This document shows, piece after piece, positions 42,558 through 51,604 of a stretch of 53,709 nt of DNA. Origin of the DNA: Chlamydiales bacterium (GTDB lineage Bacteria > Chlamydiota > Chlamydiia > Chlamydiales > SM23-39). Location: assembly GCA_030681135.1 (NCBI GenBank), contig JAUXXF010000031.1:1-53709 (forward strand), written 5' to 3'. A program made the translations under genes and the position numbers. Each line of letters begins with the position of its first letter. The first letter of the stretch is position 1. The notes under the pieces are model-generated. The model saw nothing but the letters and a program-made list of their open reading frames with translations. It did not search any database and was not told the origin of the DNA.

Positions 42558-43964
42558 TTAAAATGGTTGAAGGGGATTTTCAACGAATCTTATAAAATTT
42601 TCGAATGGCGGATTAATTTGTATTTGTGGAGGTATGTGGGATGAGATCGTTACGAGGTTGGCATCGATATTTTTTTCGTGCAGATGCTGTATCACTAAAT
42701 TATGAATTTTTTGGTCTTGTGCGCCGAAAATATCGATCATCGAGTTTTGGTCAATTAGAATTTTGTAGAATATCGGCTTTGGCTGTAGAGGGGACTCATC
42801 TATCCATTGTTTAACCAATGCGGAAAATTTTGTCTGTAACTCACGTGTTTTTTGCTCTGAAAGAGAATGTGATGTATTGACTCGTTGCGATAAAGGTGAA
42901 GGACTGGGTAGAGAGGGCATCGGGCTTTCAACGAACCTTATAAAATTTTCGAATGGCGGATTAATCTGTATTTGTGGAGATACGTGCACTGAGATCGTTA
43001 CGAGGTTGGCATCGATATTTTTTTCGTGCAGATGCTGTATCACTAAATCATGAATTTTTTGGTCTTGTGCGCCGAAAATATCGATCATCGAGTTTTGGTT
43101 AATTAGAATTTTGTAGAATATCGGCTTTGGCTGTAGAGGGGACTCATCTATCCATTGTTTAACCAGTGCGGAAAATTTTGTCTGTAACTCACGTGTTTTT
43201 TGCTCTGAAAGAGAATGTGATGTATTGACTTGTTGCGATAAAGGTGAGGGGCTAGGTAGAGAGGGCATCGCTATCGAGCTATTTGAGGAGGTCATGTTTT
43301 CAGGGGTGGGGATGGATGTTGCACAACTTTGACTAGAGAACGAGTGAATCATAGTCTTTGGTGATGGCAGCTGATAGTCAACAATCCTATGAAAGTTGTC
43401 CTCCTTAACAAGATGAAATTCTCCTAATCCTTTGGGTTCAACGCAGGTTAGGACAACTTTTCTTAAAATATCATCCAGAGAGCCATCGGGATTGATGAAT
43501 CTGAACTCTTCTAAAGCCTTTTGATGTGTTCTTGAAAACTGTTTACTGGGATCTTTGCATTTGTTAACCAGATCGTATATTAGTACCGCTAAAAGAGGTC
43601 TGTCCGATTTAAATAGATCAGTTAGTGAATTAAAGATCTTGTTAATCTTCTTGAAATCTTCATTTGTTTCGTAGGGCTTTTCTATAGATAGAACATAGGT
43701 GCCATCTACATTTTTTGTGATAGATTTTTCTATAATTTCTTTTGCAGAGTCTGGTATAATGCCATCCTCTCTGATAAGGCAAAGCTCTTTTGCTAGAGCT
43801 TCACTTTCGCAATTCATGAAGGATGTAGGATCGTCACACTTATTGCGCAGTTCAGAAACACCGGTAATTCCTCTTTTTTCATAAAATTTAGTCAAAGGAA
43901 ACTGAGCTTGAGAGAGCGCAATGAAAGCTAGATTTTCATTTATACTGTTAGAGTTTGCGGACAT
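42558..43964 (-). CDS. Hypothetical with 116-aa tandem duplication
   Basis: A 468-aa protein without a signal peptide. Residues 1-215 are unique. Residues about 232-347 and 348-468 are a near-identical tandem repeat, each with a Pro/Ser-rich lead (MPSLPSPSPLSQ), a helix (EQKTRELQTKFSALVKQWID) and a compact strand-helix domain (IFYKILIDQNSMIDIFGAQ). DNA copies lie at 42580-42922 and 42928-43270 (period 348). The repeat domain is not recognised. It lies upstream of the RING-type gene on the same strand, 130 bases away, and may be a partner. Confidence 0.6.
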   Translation of the reverse strand: MSANSNSINENLAFIALSQAQFPLTKFYEKRGITGVSELRNKCDDPTSFMNCESEALAKELCLIREDGIIPDSAKEIIEKSITKNVDGTYVLSIEKPYETNEDFKKINKIFNSLTDLFKSDRPLLAVLIYDLVNKCKDPSKQFSRTHQKALEEFRFINPDGSLDDILRKVVLTCVEPKGLGEFHLVKEDNFHRIVDYQLPSPKTMIHSFSSQSCATSIPTPENMTSSNSSIAMPSLPSPSPLSQQVNTSHSLSEQKTRELQTKFSALVKQWIDESPLQPKPIFYKILINQNSMIDIFGAQDQKIHDLVIQHLHEKNIDANLVTISVHVSPQIQINPPFENFIRFVESPMPSLPSPSPLSQRVNTSHSLSEQKTRELQTKFSALVKQWIDESPLQPKPIFYKILIDQNSMIDIFGAQDQKIHNLVIQHLHEKNIDANLVTISSHIPPQIQINPPFENFIRFVENPLQPF

Positions 43965-44067
43965 GATTATATTTCTCCTTTTTCCTTTTAAGATTTTTTA
44001 CAAGGATACTACAGTACTTTCAATTATTATAAATCTCAAGAGGATTCCATAAGGGCGGAGCCTCAAC

Positions 44068-45315
44068 TTAGCAGTAGTTAAAAGCGGCGAGGAGTAAGGA
44101 GGAGAGACTTTGTTGGTCTTGAGTGGCGAGGGTTTCGCGAATAGAGTGCATGGCCCAGATGGGGACGCCGAGATCGATGGTAGGGATGCCGAGGTTGGCT
44201 GCTAGGAAGGAACCAACAGTGCTTCCTGAGGGGATGTCGGAGCGAGAGGCAAAGAGCTGGTAGGGAATGTTATGAGTTTTGCAAAGTTGAATGATAGAAG
44301 CGGCGGTGTGAGCAGAAGTGGCGTATTTTTGATCTGCGTGGAATTTGAGAGCAATTCCTTTACCTAGATAAGAAGCGTGCCCCGAGTCGAACTTATCGGA
44401 AAAGTTGGGATGGAAGCCGTGAGCCACATCGATCGAAAGGCAGAGGGAGTTAGCGGCGAGTCGGAAGGTGTCTTCCTGGGACAGGTTTGTGTGAAGAAAG
44501 ATTCGTTGGAGAGTTTGAGTTAGGAAATTCGAGTTGGCCCCTGTGTAGCTTGTAGAGCCGATCTCCTCGTGATCCCAGAAAACGGCCAGCTGAATCGTAT
44601 GGGGATGAGAGGGAGTTTCAATGAGCGCTTGGAGAGAGCTGTAGGCGGAGGAGAGATTGTCGAGCCTGTAGCTGGCAAGAAGCTCTTGATCTTGGCCTAG
44701 AAGGGCTGGAGATTCTTGAGGGATGAGAAAAAGATCAGCGCTAAGAATTTCTGATACCTTCAGATGCTCGGCTAAAAGAGGAAAGAGAGAAACGGGGTGA
44801 AGGGAGAAAATGGGCTTAAGATGATCTTGCTTGTGAATATGGAGTCCTTTTTCCTGAAGGGTCCTTTCGAGATGAGGAGGAATGCTGGGGATGATGAGAG
44901 GATGGGAAGTGAGATGGACGAGATGTTGCTTAAGATCTTTGGTAATGACCCTTCCCGCAAGGCAAAGATCTCTGTCGAGCCAAGTATGAAGGAGGGGAGC
45001 CCCATAAACTTCTGTAGAAAGTTGAGAGATATCGTGGCTCCGAAGATCAGGGTGTGGTTTGATTTTTAACGCGGGACTGTCGGAGTGGCTCGCAGCAATG
45101 ATGACTTTGTCAGGTGTTTTTGAGGGAAGGCGAAAGGCGATAAGCGCGCCTTCCCGTAGAACAAAATAGGCTTTTCCAGATTCGAGTTGCCAAGAGTCGG
45201 TTTCTTTGACAGCAAGAAAACCTGCTTGGAGAAGGCGCCCAGAGATCTCTTTAGCCGCATGCCAAACGGTAGGCGAGCGGCGGATGAACGAGATAAAATC
45301 ATCAATTATTTGCAT
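44068..45315 (-). CDS. M18-family aspartyl aminopeptidase
   Basis: A 415-aa zinc aminopeptidase removing N-terminal acidic residues from peptides. Conserved blocks: ASHSDSPALKIKPHP (zinc His), LDRDLCLAGRV, DHEEIGSTSYTGANS (catalytic Glu and zinc ligands), SDIPSGSTVGSFLAANLGIP and DLGVPIWAMHSIRE. Length is normal. Its start overlaps the serS stop by about 10 bases, so the two are coupled. Confidence 0.92.
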   Translation of the reverse strand: MQIIDDFISFIRRSPTVWHAAKEISGRLLQAGFLAVKETDSWQLESGKAYFVLREGALIAFRLPSKTPDKVIIAASHSDSPALKIKPHPDLRSHDISQLSTEVYGAPLLHTWLDRDLCLAGRVITKDLKQHLVHLTSHPLIIPSIPPHLERTLQEKGLHIHKQDHLKPIFSLHPVSLFPLLAEHLKVSEILSADLFLIPQESPALLGQDQELLASYRLDNLSSAYSSLQALIETPSHPHTIQLAVFWDHEEIGSTSYTGANSNFLTQTLQRIFLHTNLSQEDTFRLAANSLCLSIDVAHGFHPNFSDKFDSGHASYLGKGIALKFHADQKYATSAHTAASIIQLCKTHNIPYQLFASRSDIPSGSTVGSFLAANLGIPTIDLGVPIWAMHSIRETLATQDQQSLSSLLLAAFNYC

Positions 45316-46592
45316 GGCACAAGATGTGTGAGGTTTTCTCCTAAATACTGATGTAGCACTTTTGGCACAAGGATAGATCCATCTTCTTGCTGATTATTTT
45401 CCAAAAGTCCGACCATTAGACGCGAAGTTGCAAGCCCGGAACCGTTGAGCGTATGGACAAATTGAGGTTTTTCCTGCTTGGTGCGGTAGCGAATTTGAGC
45501 TCCTCTACGCGCTTGGAAATCGGTGCAGTTTGAGACAGAGGAGACCTCATAGTAGCGATTTTGCCCAGGAAGCCATACTTCGATGTCAATGGTCTTAGCA
45601 GCAGCAAAAGACATGTCTCCCGTGGTTAAGAGCATATTGCGGTAATGGATGTTCAACCCTTGTAGAACCTCTTCCGCGGAATCGAGCATCTTTTGATAGA
45701 TAGCTTCGCTGTCTTCTGGTTTTGTGAGGCAAAAGAGCTCGACTTTGTTGAACTGATGCATCCGAATGAGGCCGCGCTCTTGGGAGCCTGCAGCGCCGGC
45801 TTCTCTTCGAAAGCAAGGAGTGTAAGCTGTGTATTTTAAAGGAAGCTCTTGCTCATCTAAGATCTCGCCTGCATGAAGGCCGTTGAGCGGCGATTCTGAA
45901 GTCGGAATGAGATAAAGGTGATAATCAGGATCATTAATTTTGAATAGCTGGCTCTCAAATTTGGGTAAGTGTGCTGAGCCAAACATGGTCTCTGGGCGAA
46001 CTAATAAAGGAGGCATGATTTGGGTAAAACCATTTTTTCGATGCGTATCGAGCATGTAATTAATGAGCGCCCATTCAAGCCTTGCACCTAAATTGGTATA
46101 AAGAGGCCAGCCTGAACCAGAAAGCTTGGCTCCTCGGACAAAGTCAAACAGTTTGAGCTTTTCATTGAGCTCGACATGATTTTTGAAAGGGAAAGAAAAT
46201 TCTCTTTTTTGTCCCCACTCCTTGACGCATACGTTTTGCTCAGGTCCAGGGAATACAGGAATGTCTTCCATGGGTAAGTTAGGAAGACATGCGAGAGCTA
46301 GATGAAGCTCCGCTTCAAGTTTTACGATCTGATGATCTAAAGTGGCGACTTGTTCACTCAAAGCGCCCATCTCCTCCATGAAACTGGAGACGTCTTCGCC
46401 CTTTTGTTTCTTTAGCCCAATTTCTTTAGAGGAAGAATTTCTTTTTGCTTTGAGTTCTTCTACTTCAGCTTTTAAATTGCGGACCTGTTCGTCGAGAGCC
46501 ATGATAGGTTCTAAATTCGTGTCAGGGCTTTTGGTTTTGAGCTTTCGCTCAACAGTTTTGGGATCTTTGCGAATTTCTTTAATATCGAGCAT
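45306..46592 (-). CDS. serS: Seryl-tRNA synthetase
   Basis: A 428-aa class II synthetase charging tRNA-Ser. The start MLDIKEIRKDP at 46592 has a GAGGAG site upstream and matches the family; 67 in-frame codons before it are spurious. Residues 30-100 are the tRNA-binding coiled coil. Motif 2 FRREAGAAGSQERGLIR and motif 3 NGSGLATSRLMVGLLEN are intact. It diverges from the sulfotransferase gene across 133 bases. Confidence 0.97.
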   Translation of the reverse strand: MLDIKEIRKDPKTVERKLKTKSPDTNLEPIMALDEQVRNLKAEVEELKAKRNSSSKEIGLKKQKGEDVSSFMEEMGALSEQVATLDHQIVKLEAELHLALACLPNLPMEDIPVFPGPEQNVCVKEWGQKREFSFPFKNHVELNEKLKLFDFVRGAKLSGSGWPLYTNLGARLEWALINYMLDTHRKNGFTQIMPPLLVRPETMFGSAHLPKFESQLFKINDPDYHLYLIPTSESPLNGLHAGEILDEQELPLKYTAYTPCFRREAGAAGSQERGLIRMHQFNKVELFCLTKPEDSEAIYQKMLDSAEEVLQGLNIHYRNMLLTTGDMSFAAAKTIDIEVWLPGQNRYYEVSSVSNCTDFQARRGAQIRYRTKQEKPQFVHTLNGSGLATSRLMVGLLENNQQEDGSILVPKVLHQYLGENLTHLVPCK

Positions 46593-46725
46593 TGGAAAAA
46601 CTCCTCTGGGAGGGTTATGAAGGTCTATTATATTAATAGGACGAATTTTGGTCATAGATGATTTAGAGACTTGAGGGAAATTTCTTGTTTTCTTATGCTT
46701 TTCCTCTTTTACTTGGAGCTCTACA

Positions 46726-47610
46726 ATGAATAGGTTCTTTCTTCTACTGCTGGTATTCTCTGCGTCTTTTCTTTCTGCTGAGAATAAAATCATTTTTTTA
46801 ATCTCAACGCCTAGATCTTTGTCTGTTGGTTTTTTGAGAATGATGCAAGCCAGACAAGATTTTGAGATTTTCCATGAACCGACGAATGCTCCCTATGATG
46901 CCATTCATTATAAAGAATTTTACGAGGAAAATTTTCGAGAAGATTGTTTTCGCTCGTTTGATGAAATTACAGAAACCATTTTTGAAAAGGCAAAGGATTC
47001 CAATGTGTTTGTCAAAGAGGTTGTATTTTCTTTCCAGGAATTTTTAACTTCCGATCATCCTCTCCTTGAAGCAGCGGATTTTGTGTTTTTGGTTCGAAAG
47101 CCTCAGGATGTGATCCTCTCTTTTTATCGCAAAGGAGTTCCTCCTTCGATTCTCCATGAGTTGGTTGGGCACGAACAGATCCTCAAAGTATTTGATTTTG
47201 TTACGGCACACGCTAAAAAGTCTCCCTATCTGCTCTTTTCCGAAGATTTGGGAGAGAGCCCTTGGGAAGAAATTCCTTTATTTTGCAAGCATGTAGGAAT
47301 CCCATTCAAGCCGGAATCACTCTCTTGGGAAGATTTGGGATCCGAGTTCACAGGACTTCAGTGGCGCGATGGTAAGAAAGCGGAGGCTGTCCATTACTGG
47401 CATGGCGATGCGATTCGAAGTTCTTGTTTTGCTGCTCTAAAAACTGAGGAAGTAGATGAAGAGGGCAGTCCAACATTTGCCGAAATCGAAAACGAGGAAG
47501 ATCGAGCTATTTGTCTGAAAGCTTACTTTTCTGCTCTCCCACACTACCAGGCTCTTAAAGAAAAATGGGAGGCCCTTTGTACCCAAAACGATTTAAAGGG
47601 ATGCTTATAG
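46726..47610 (+). CDS. Exported sulfotransferase-like protein
   Basis: A 294-aa protein with a signal peptide (residues 1-18, cut near SAEN) followed at once by a sulfotransferase fold. The 5'-phosphosulfate loop is LISTPRSLSV (25-34), and the 3'-phosphate site is FLVRKPQDVILSFYRKG with Arg124 and Ser132. These bind PAPS in eukaryotic-type sulfotransferases. The export signal is odd because PAPS is cytosolic; in the vacuole or host the enzyme might use host PAPS. The hydrophobic N-terminus could alternatively be a membrane anchor as in Golgi sulfotransferases. It overlaps the convergent antitoxin gene by 6 bases. Confidence 0.75.
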   Translation: MNRFFLLLLVFSASFLSAENKIIFLISTPRSLSVGFLRMMQARQDFEIFHEPTNAPYDAIHYKEFYEENFREDCFRSFDEITETIFEKAKDSNVFVKEVVFSFQEFLTSDHPLLEAADFVFLVRKPQDVILSFYRKGVPPSILHELVGHEQILKVFDFVTAHAKKSPYLLFSEDLGESPWEEIPLFCKHVGIPFKPESLSWEDLGSEFTGLQWRDGKKAEAVHYWHGDAIRSSCFAALKTEEVDEEGSPTFAEIENEEDRAICLKAYFSALPHYQALKEKWEALCTQNDLKGCL

Positions 47611-48066
47611 AGCGATTTTTAGATCAGTTGTTGTCGCATCAATGGAAATGGGATGGATTTTTCCTTTCTTGCTCAGATTTGCTATGCCAATCTCTCTGAA
47701 CAATGCGCGAAATTCTTTGTCTTTTGCTTTAAGACGGTCTAAAACGTAAAGCCTGATACAGAGCTCAAGAGCGGGGGAGACTCGATTTTCTCCGCTTTCC
47801 CATTTCAAGACAGCAGCATGGCTTACGCCAAAGATCTTTCCAAACGCGGTAGAAGTCATTTGCAAATACGAGCGGATAAATCCTAATTCGTCTGCGGTTA
47901 AGGGGACAGGTTTTCGAATGAGGGCGTCTAGAGCAACAAGCATGAGCTTGTTCATATCGATGTCAATACACCATTCTCCAAACACTTTCTTCATAGGAGC
48001 GTTAATCAGCTTGATCGGAAATCCAAGTCCGTCAAAAACAAAGGTTTCTTTTTTTTTGTCTTTCAT
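47605..48066 (-). CDS. MqsA-like helix-turn-helix antitoxin
   Basis: A 153-aa protein with a central HTH (about residues 60-115: FIRSYLQMTSTAFGKIFGVS followed by HAAVLKWESGENR). This is the DNA-binding part of MqsA/HigA-like antitoxins. The first 55 residues lack a zinc-binding Cys cluster and would form the toxin-binding part. It follows the DUF4258-type gene with a 7-base gap, on the same strand, toxin first. Autoregulation of the pair is expected. Confidence 0.75.
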   Translation of the reverse strand: MKDKKKETFVFDGLGFPIKLINAPMKKVFGEWCIDIDMNKLMLVALDALIRKPVPLTADELGFIRSYLQMTSTAFGKIFGVSHAAVLKWESGENRVSPALELCIRLYVLDRLKAKDKEFRALFREIGIANLSKKGKIHPISIDATTTDLKIAL

Positions 48067-48073
48067 AAATAAA

Positions 48074-48370
48074 CTAAATCCTGATTACCGTGATAATCAC
48101 CATTTCTTGTTGAAATGCTACGATTATCCTTAAATCTATTCCGTTAATTGTTTTGCCTCGAATGGCATGTTTCCAACACTGGTTTTTTATATCGAAAGTG
48201 TCTTTATCTTTCTCGTGGCGCCCTCGTTCCAGTACATGCAATACGTCTGGCAACCTAACACCGCGCTCTTCTTGTCGGTTTATAGCATGTTTCGCCAAAA
48301 TATACGTTCCTTTTTGGACATGCTCTTTAACCGTTCGCAGAATATCAGTATTGGATTTTTTCGCGTTCAT
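48074..48370 (-). CDS. DUF4258/MqsR-like toxin
   Basis: A 98-aa protein with the DUF4258 pattern: YILAKHAINRQEERGV (His and Arg), a helix LPDVLHVLERGRHEKDK, then strands WKHAIRGKTI, LRIIVAF and MVIITVI. The family belongs to the RelE/MqsR-like fold of mRNA-cutting toxins. With the next gene it forms a two-gene toxin-antitoxin module. Confidence 0.75.
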   Translation of the reverse strand: MNAKKSNTDILRTVKEHVQKGTYILAKHAINRQEERGVRLPDVLHVLERGRHEKDKDTFDIKNQCWKHAIRGKTINGIDLRIIVAFQQEMVIITVIRI

Positions 48371-48538
48371 AGGGTGTTCAGTTTCTTATATTGTAACTTA
48401 ATTACAAAAAAAACGTCAAATAAAATTAAAAAAAGTTTGACAGACGGCTTTGCGACGGGTTCAGAAATTTAATTCTTTATGAGTTTGTAACTGATTTAGC
48501 ATTAAGAATTAAAGATGAAATTGTATTGAAATTCTGGT

Positions 48539-48603
48539 TCATCCTTTTGACGGCGCGGAAACCCAGGCTTTAGGCCTGAGTTTCTGCGCCGTCAAAAGGA
48601 TGA
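48539..48603. terminator. Strong hairpin in intergenic region
   Basis: TCATCCTTTTGACGGCGC (48539-48556) pairs with GCGCCGTCAAAAGGATGA (48586-48603). An inner stem GAAACCCAGGC / GCCTGAGTTTC lies between. The long, nearly perfect fold lies between the toxin promoter region and the M16-like gene; it may terminate transcription in either direction or be a small repeat element. The rest of 48371-48676 is AT-rich with no gene visible. Confidence 0.6.
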
Positions 48604-48676
48604 TTGCTAAACTTTTGCCTTGGCAAGATCGGAAAATTCTCATATGATTCCTGTTTAATTTTTTTTTGGAGAGGTC

Positions 48677-49963
48677 ATGATGAATTTTGTAAGACATTGG
48701 GCTTTTGTCCTTTTTCTCTTTTCTTGCTTTGGTAGTTTTGCGGGAGAGATTTTACAAGGCACTTTAAAAAATGGAATGCGCTATTATTTATGGCCCGATT
48801 TTTCTGTTGATCAGTTGGAGATTGCTTTAGTTGTAAAAACGCCTGAGAAGTATCCTTTTTTCCCATCGGCTAACCCTTTTACAGATGACTTTTTGACAAG
48901 CTCATTTTTTGAGTTGAGCTCTACAGTTACTTTAGAACATCGGCTCTTTCATGGGGCGTTAAGAGATTCTTTGAGGAATGGTTTATTTGATTTTTCGGTT
49001 ATTGGTTTAAGATCGTCCAAAAATGAGGCAGTTAGTAAAAAATCTCTTAGAAAAGTATGTGCTCCGGATGGAAAATTGGACGATCTTAAAGCAGCAGCCC
49101 ATTTTTCAAAATGTCTTAAAAGTGAAGTTTTTTCAAATGAAGTCATTCGAGAGCTTCGGGAAGAATATCAAGAGGATATGGAAGATGAAGATTCAAAAAT
49201 TCGAGAGACCTATTTAGAAATGCAAGCTTTTCTCTTGTCTGGTTATGAGCCTGGTGATTTAGATTCGATTTTTTCTAAGGAAGATTCTTTGATTCATGAA
49301 ATTTACCATGCTTTCTTTGAACCTTGCCGAATGGCTTTAATTGTTACGGGTTCCTTTGATGCTTACGGCCTCGAACGGGAGTTGGAACATCTATTTGGTG
49401 AGATTTTAGGAGATGGGGTTTTGATGGATTTTCTAAAATTTAAAGTCGAAAGGCCTGTTGCCATTACTCTAAAAGGAGAAGGTGTTGCCGATGACTATTT
49501 TGGACAAAAAAATGATGAGTTAAGCGAAGAAGATGAAGAACTATGCCCTCAAGAAGTGAACCTTTATCATTATCAATTTGACCCGTCTTTTAAAAATCAT
49601 GTTTTAAATCATCTCTTTTACTGTACTCACTTTGATTTAGAATCAGTTTTTTGTTCCGCGGCATTGAGCGAGCTTGAGCGCAATGCGTGTTTTCCTTTTC
49701 AGCAAGAGATTCCCTCTTTTGAGGTGGATGAACTTCTTTTTAGTAGGGCAAAAATAGAATTGGAGAAAATTTATAAAAATGATGTCCTTTCTAAGGTAGA
49801 GAGATGTCGTCGTCATTATTGTTCGGAGATCGCAGATGAATTAGAGCCTTCGAATCAAAATTTTTTGCGCGAACTGGAAAGCATTAATTTAGATGATTTG
49901 AACCTATTTATCAGAGAGCAGATTAAGCCCATTGCTATTTCTCGCGAATTTAATTTTCTTTAA
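48677..49963 (+). CDS. Degenerate M16 (insulinase-like) peptidase
   Basis: A 428-aa exported protein (signal peptide 1-23). LQGTLKNGMRYYLWPD (26-41) and the later EIYHAFFEPCRMALIVTGSF with LEHLFGEI are typical of M16 peptidases. The zinc motif H-x-x-E-H reads VTLEH (84-88): the first His is Val84, while Glu87 and His88 remain. The protein is about one M16 half plus a short second part. It is likely catalytically dead and may serve as a partner subunit, as in PqqF/MPP-alpha-type pairs. The start is preceded by GGAGAGG. An alternative start is Met2. Confidence 0.7.
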   Translation: MMNFVRHWAFVLFLFSCFGSFAGEILQGTLKNGMRYYLWPDFSVDQLEIALVVKTPEKYPFFPSANPFTDDFLTSSFFELSSTVTLEHRLFHGALRDSLRNGLFDFSVIGLRSSKNEAVSKKSLRKVCAPDGKLDDLKAAAHFSKCLKSEVFSNEVIRELREEYQEDMEDEDSKIRETYLEMQAFLLSGYEPGDLDSIFSKEDSLIHEIYHAFFEPCRMALIVTGSFDAYGLERELEHLFGEILGDGVLMDFLKFKVERPVAITLKGEGVADDYFGQKNDELSEEDEELCPQEVNLYHYQFDPSFKNHVLNHLFYCTHFDLESVFCSAALSELERNACFPFQQEIPSFEVDELLFSRAKIELEKIYKNDVLSKVERCRRHYCSEIADELEPSNQNFLRELESINLDDLNLFIREQIKPIAISREFNFL

Positions 49964-50011
49964 GAAGAAAGTAGAAAATTTGTACTATTCGAAAACATCA
50001 TCAGGTGACTT

Positions 50012-50362
50012 ATGAAAAAACTACCTAATTGCGTGAAATGCGGATCTGAATTTACTTATGAAGATGGGGATATGTATATTTGCCCAGAGTGCGCTCACGA
50101 ATGGGCAAAAGAGGTGAAGGAAGAAGAAATTGGACACGAATTCATTGTGAAAGATGCCTATGGCAACATTCTCCAAGATGGCGATAGTGTGACTATTATT
50201 AAAGACATCAAGGTCAAGGGAACCTCTTCTGTGATTAAGATAGGAGTTAAAGTTAAGGACATCCGTTTGGTCGAAGATACAAATGGCCATAATATTGATG
50301 CCAAGATCAAAGGGTTTGGCCAGATGATGCTGAAGTCGGAGTTTGTTAAAAAATGTACCTGA
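50012..50362 (+). CDS. PhnA/YjdM-family zinc-ribbon protein
   Basis: A 116-aa protein with an N-terminal zinc ribbon (CVKC at 8-11, CPEC at 24-27) and the YjdM body ([20 protein letters not shown], then [13 protein letters not shown]). Despite the historic name PhnA it is not shown to act in phosphonate use. Length and motif order are complete. Confidence 0.92.
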   Translation: MKKLPNCVKCGSEFTYEDGDMYICPECAHEWAKEVKEEEIGHEFIVKDAYGNILQDGDSVTIIKDIKVKGTSSVIKIGVKVKDIRLVEDTNGHNIDAKIKGFGQMMLKSEFVKKCT

Positions 50363-50379
50363 TGAAAAATTTAGTCTAA

Positions 50380-51348
50380 TTATTTTTTCTTAACATATCC
50401 AGATCCTTTAATAGAACTAGAGACTTCAGGATTTCCCGAATAAATGCATTCGCCGCTTCCTGGTATTGCCACAGATAATGTGGAATTTGCTTGCACATCT
50501 GCAATCCCAGAGCCACTTATCCTTACTGTGCAATCTTTGGATTTAAGATTTGAAGCTAGATACTTACCTGATCCTGATATTTTTACTACTTGAGATTCTA
50601 AGGCTCCTGCTTGGATGACCACCCTTCCAGATCCTGAAATATCACATCTAAAGCCGGCAGTCTTTAGCTCTCTTATCTCAACATCTCCTGACCCTGCAAT
50701 ATTTAGCTTGCTGGGAGATTGAGTTAGCGTTAGTTTATATTGAATGCCATGCGAACAAACGCTTGTGTTAGAAGAAGACATTCTTCCAAGTGTTAATTCA
50801 CCGTTTTGTAAAGAAGGGGCAAAATGCTTGGAGAGGTTATCTTCGATTTCGACTTCTAGAGAATTTGTTTCCCCTGATTCAATCAAAAGAGGTCCGAAAG
50901 AGAGATGAATTGAGGGGATAGGATTTGAGCCAAGATTGAATGTTTGTTTAATAAAATTGTTCGATCCAACAATTGTACTTGATCCAACGCCTGAGTTCGA
51001 TGTCCATGTTTTCCGATCATCAATGATTCGAAAGCCGGTGACTAATCCTACTATTCCAATAAGGGAAGCAGCCAGAGTTGCAAACGCAAGGGGAACGAAT
51101 AGAGCGATTTTTTGAATGCTTGCTCTAAGGCAGTTATTTTCTAGTTGTGGGGATCTAGCCCAATCTTTCCATTGCCTTCCACACCAGTAAATCGGTCTAA
51201 ACAAAAACCAATCAGGATCAGGACCAATGTAAGCGTTTCCTATAGAAACGATGTCACTATTTCCTATATTGCTTATAGTGCTGGTGCCGCAGTGGTTGCT
51301 AACATGAACATTCCCGCGAACTATATTAGAAAAATAAAATTCACCCAT
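50380..51348 (-). CDS. DUF2807 (head-GIN) protein with internal membrane segment
   Basis: A 322-aa protein. Residues 1-45 are Gly/Asn/Ser-rich strands (SNIGNSDIVSIGNAYIG). A hydrophobic helix at about 85-112 (IALFVPLAFATLAASLIGIV) follows. Then a DUF2807 beta-solenoid (about 150-320) with repeated SGSG turns: AGSGDVEI, ISGSGRVVI, ISGSGKYL, ISGSGIADV, IPGSGECI and KGSGYV. The family is often annotated as an adhesin head but its function is not established. No N-terminal signal; the internal helix likely anchors it. Confidence 0.8.
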   Translation of the reverse strand: MGEFYFSNIVRGNVHVSNHCGTSTISNIGNSDIVSIGNAYIGPDPDWFLFRPIYWCGRQWKDWARSPQLENNCLRASIQKIALFVPLAFATLAASLIGIVGLVTGFRIIDDRKTWTSNSGVGSSTIVGSNNFIKQTFNLGSNPIPSIHLSFGPLLIESGETNSLEVEIEDNLSKHFAPSLQNGELTLGRMSSSNTSVCSHGIQYKLTLTQSPSKLNIAGSGDVEIRELKTAGFRCDISGSGRVVIQAGALESQVVKISGSGKYLASNLKSKDCTVRISGSGIADVQANSTLSVAIPGSGECIYSGNPEVSSSIKGSGYVKKK

Positions 51349-51604
51349 CTAATTTCTCTGAAATTTTTTTGACGTAATTTTAATAAGATTTGTAATTAAT
51401 AAGAAGTTGAATTTTTTTATTTATAATTGATGTGGTTTGTTTAATATGATTTTTTTAATTCGATCTTAACTTTTTCTAAGTTTCTAGAAAATCTCCAAGC
51501 ATTTGTTTAAAATATTTCTTAACAAATGCCTGGCCAGTACTTGCCAAATACTCTTTTATAAGGAATAATGACAAGGTTTAGTGCTTGTGAAAGAGGGGTG
51601 TCTT

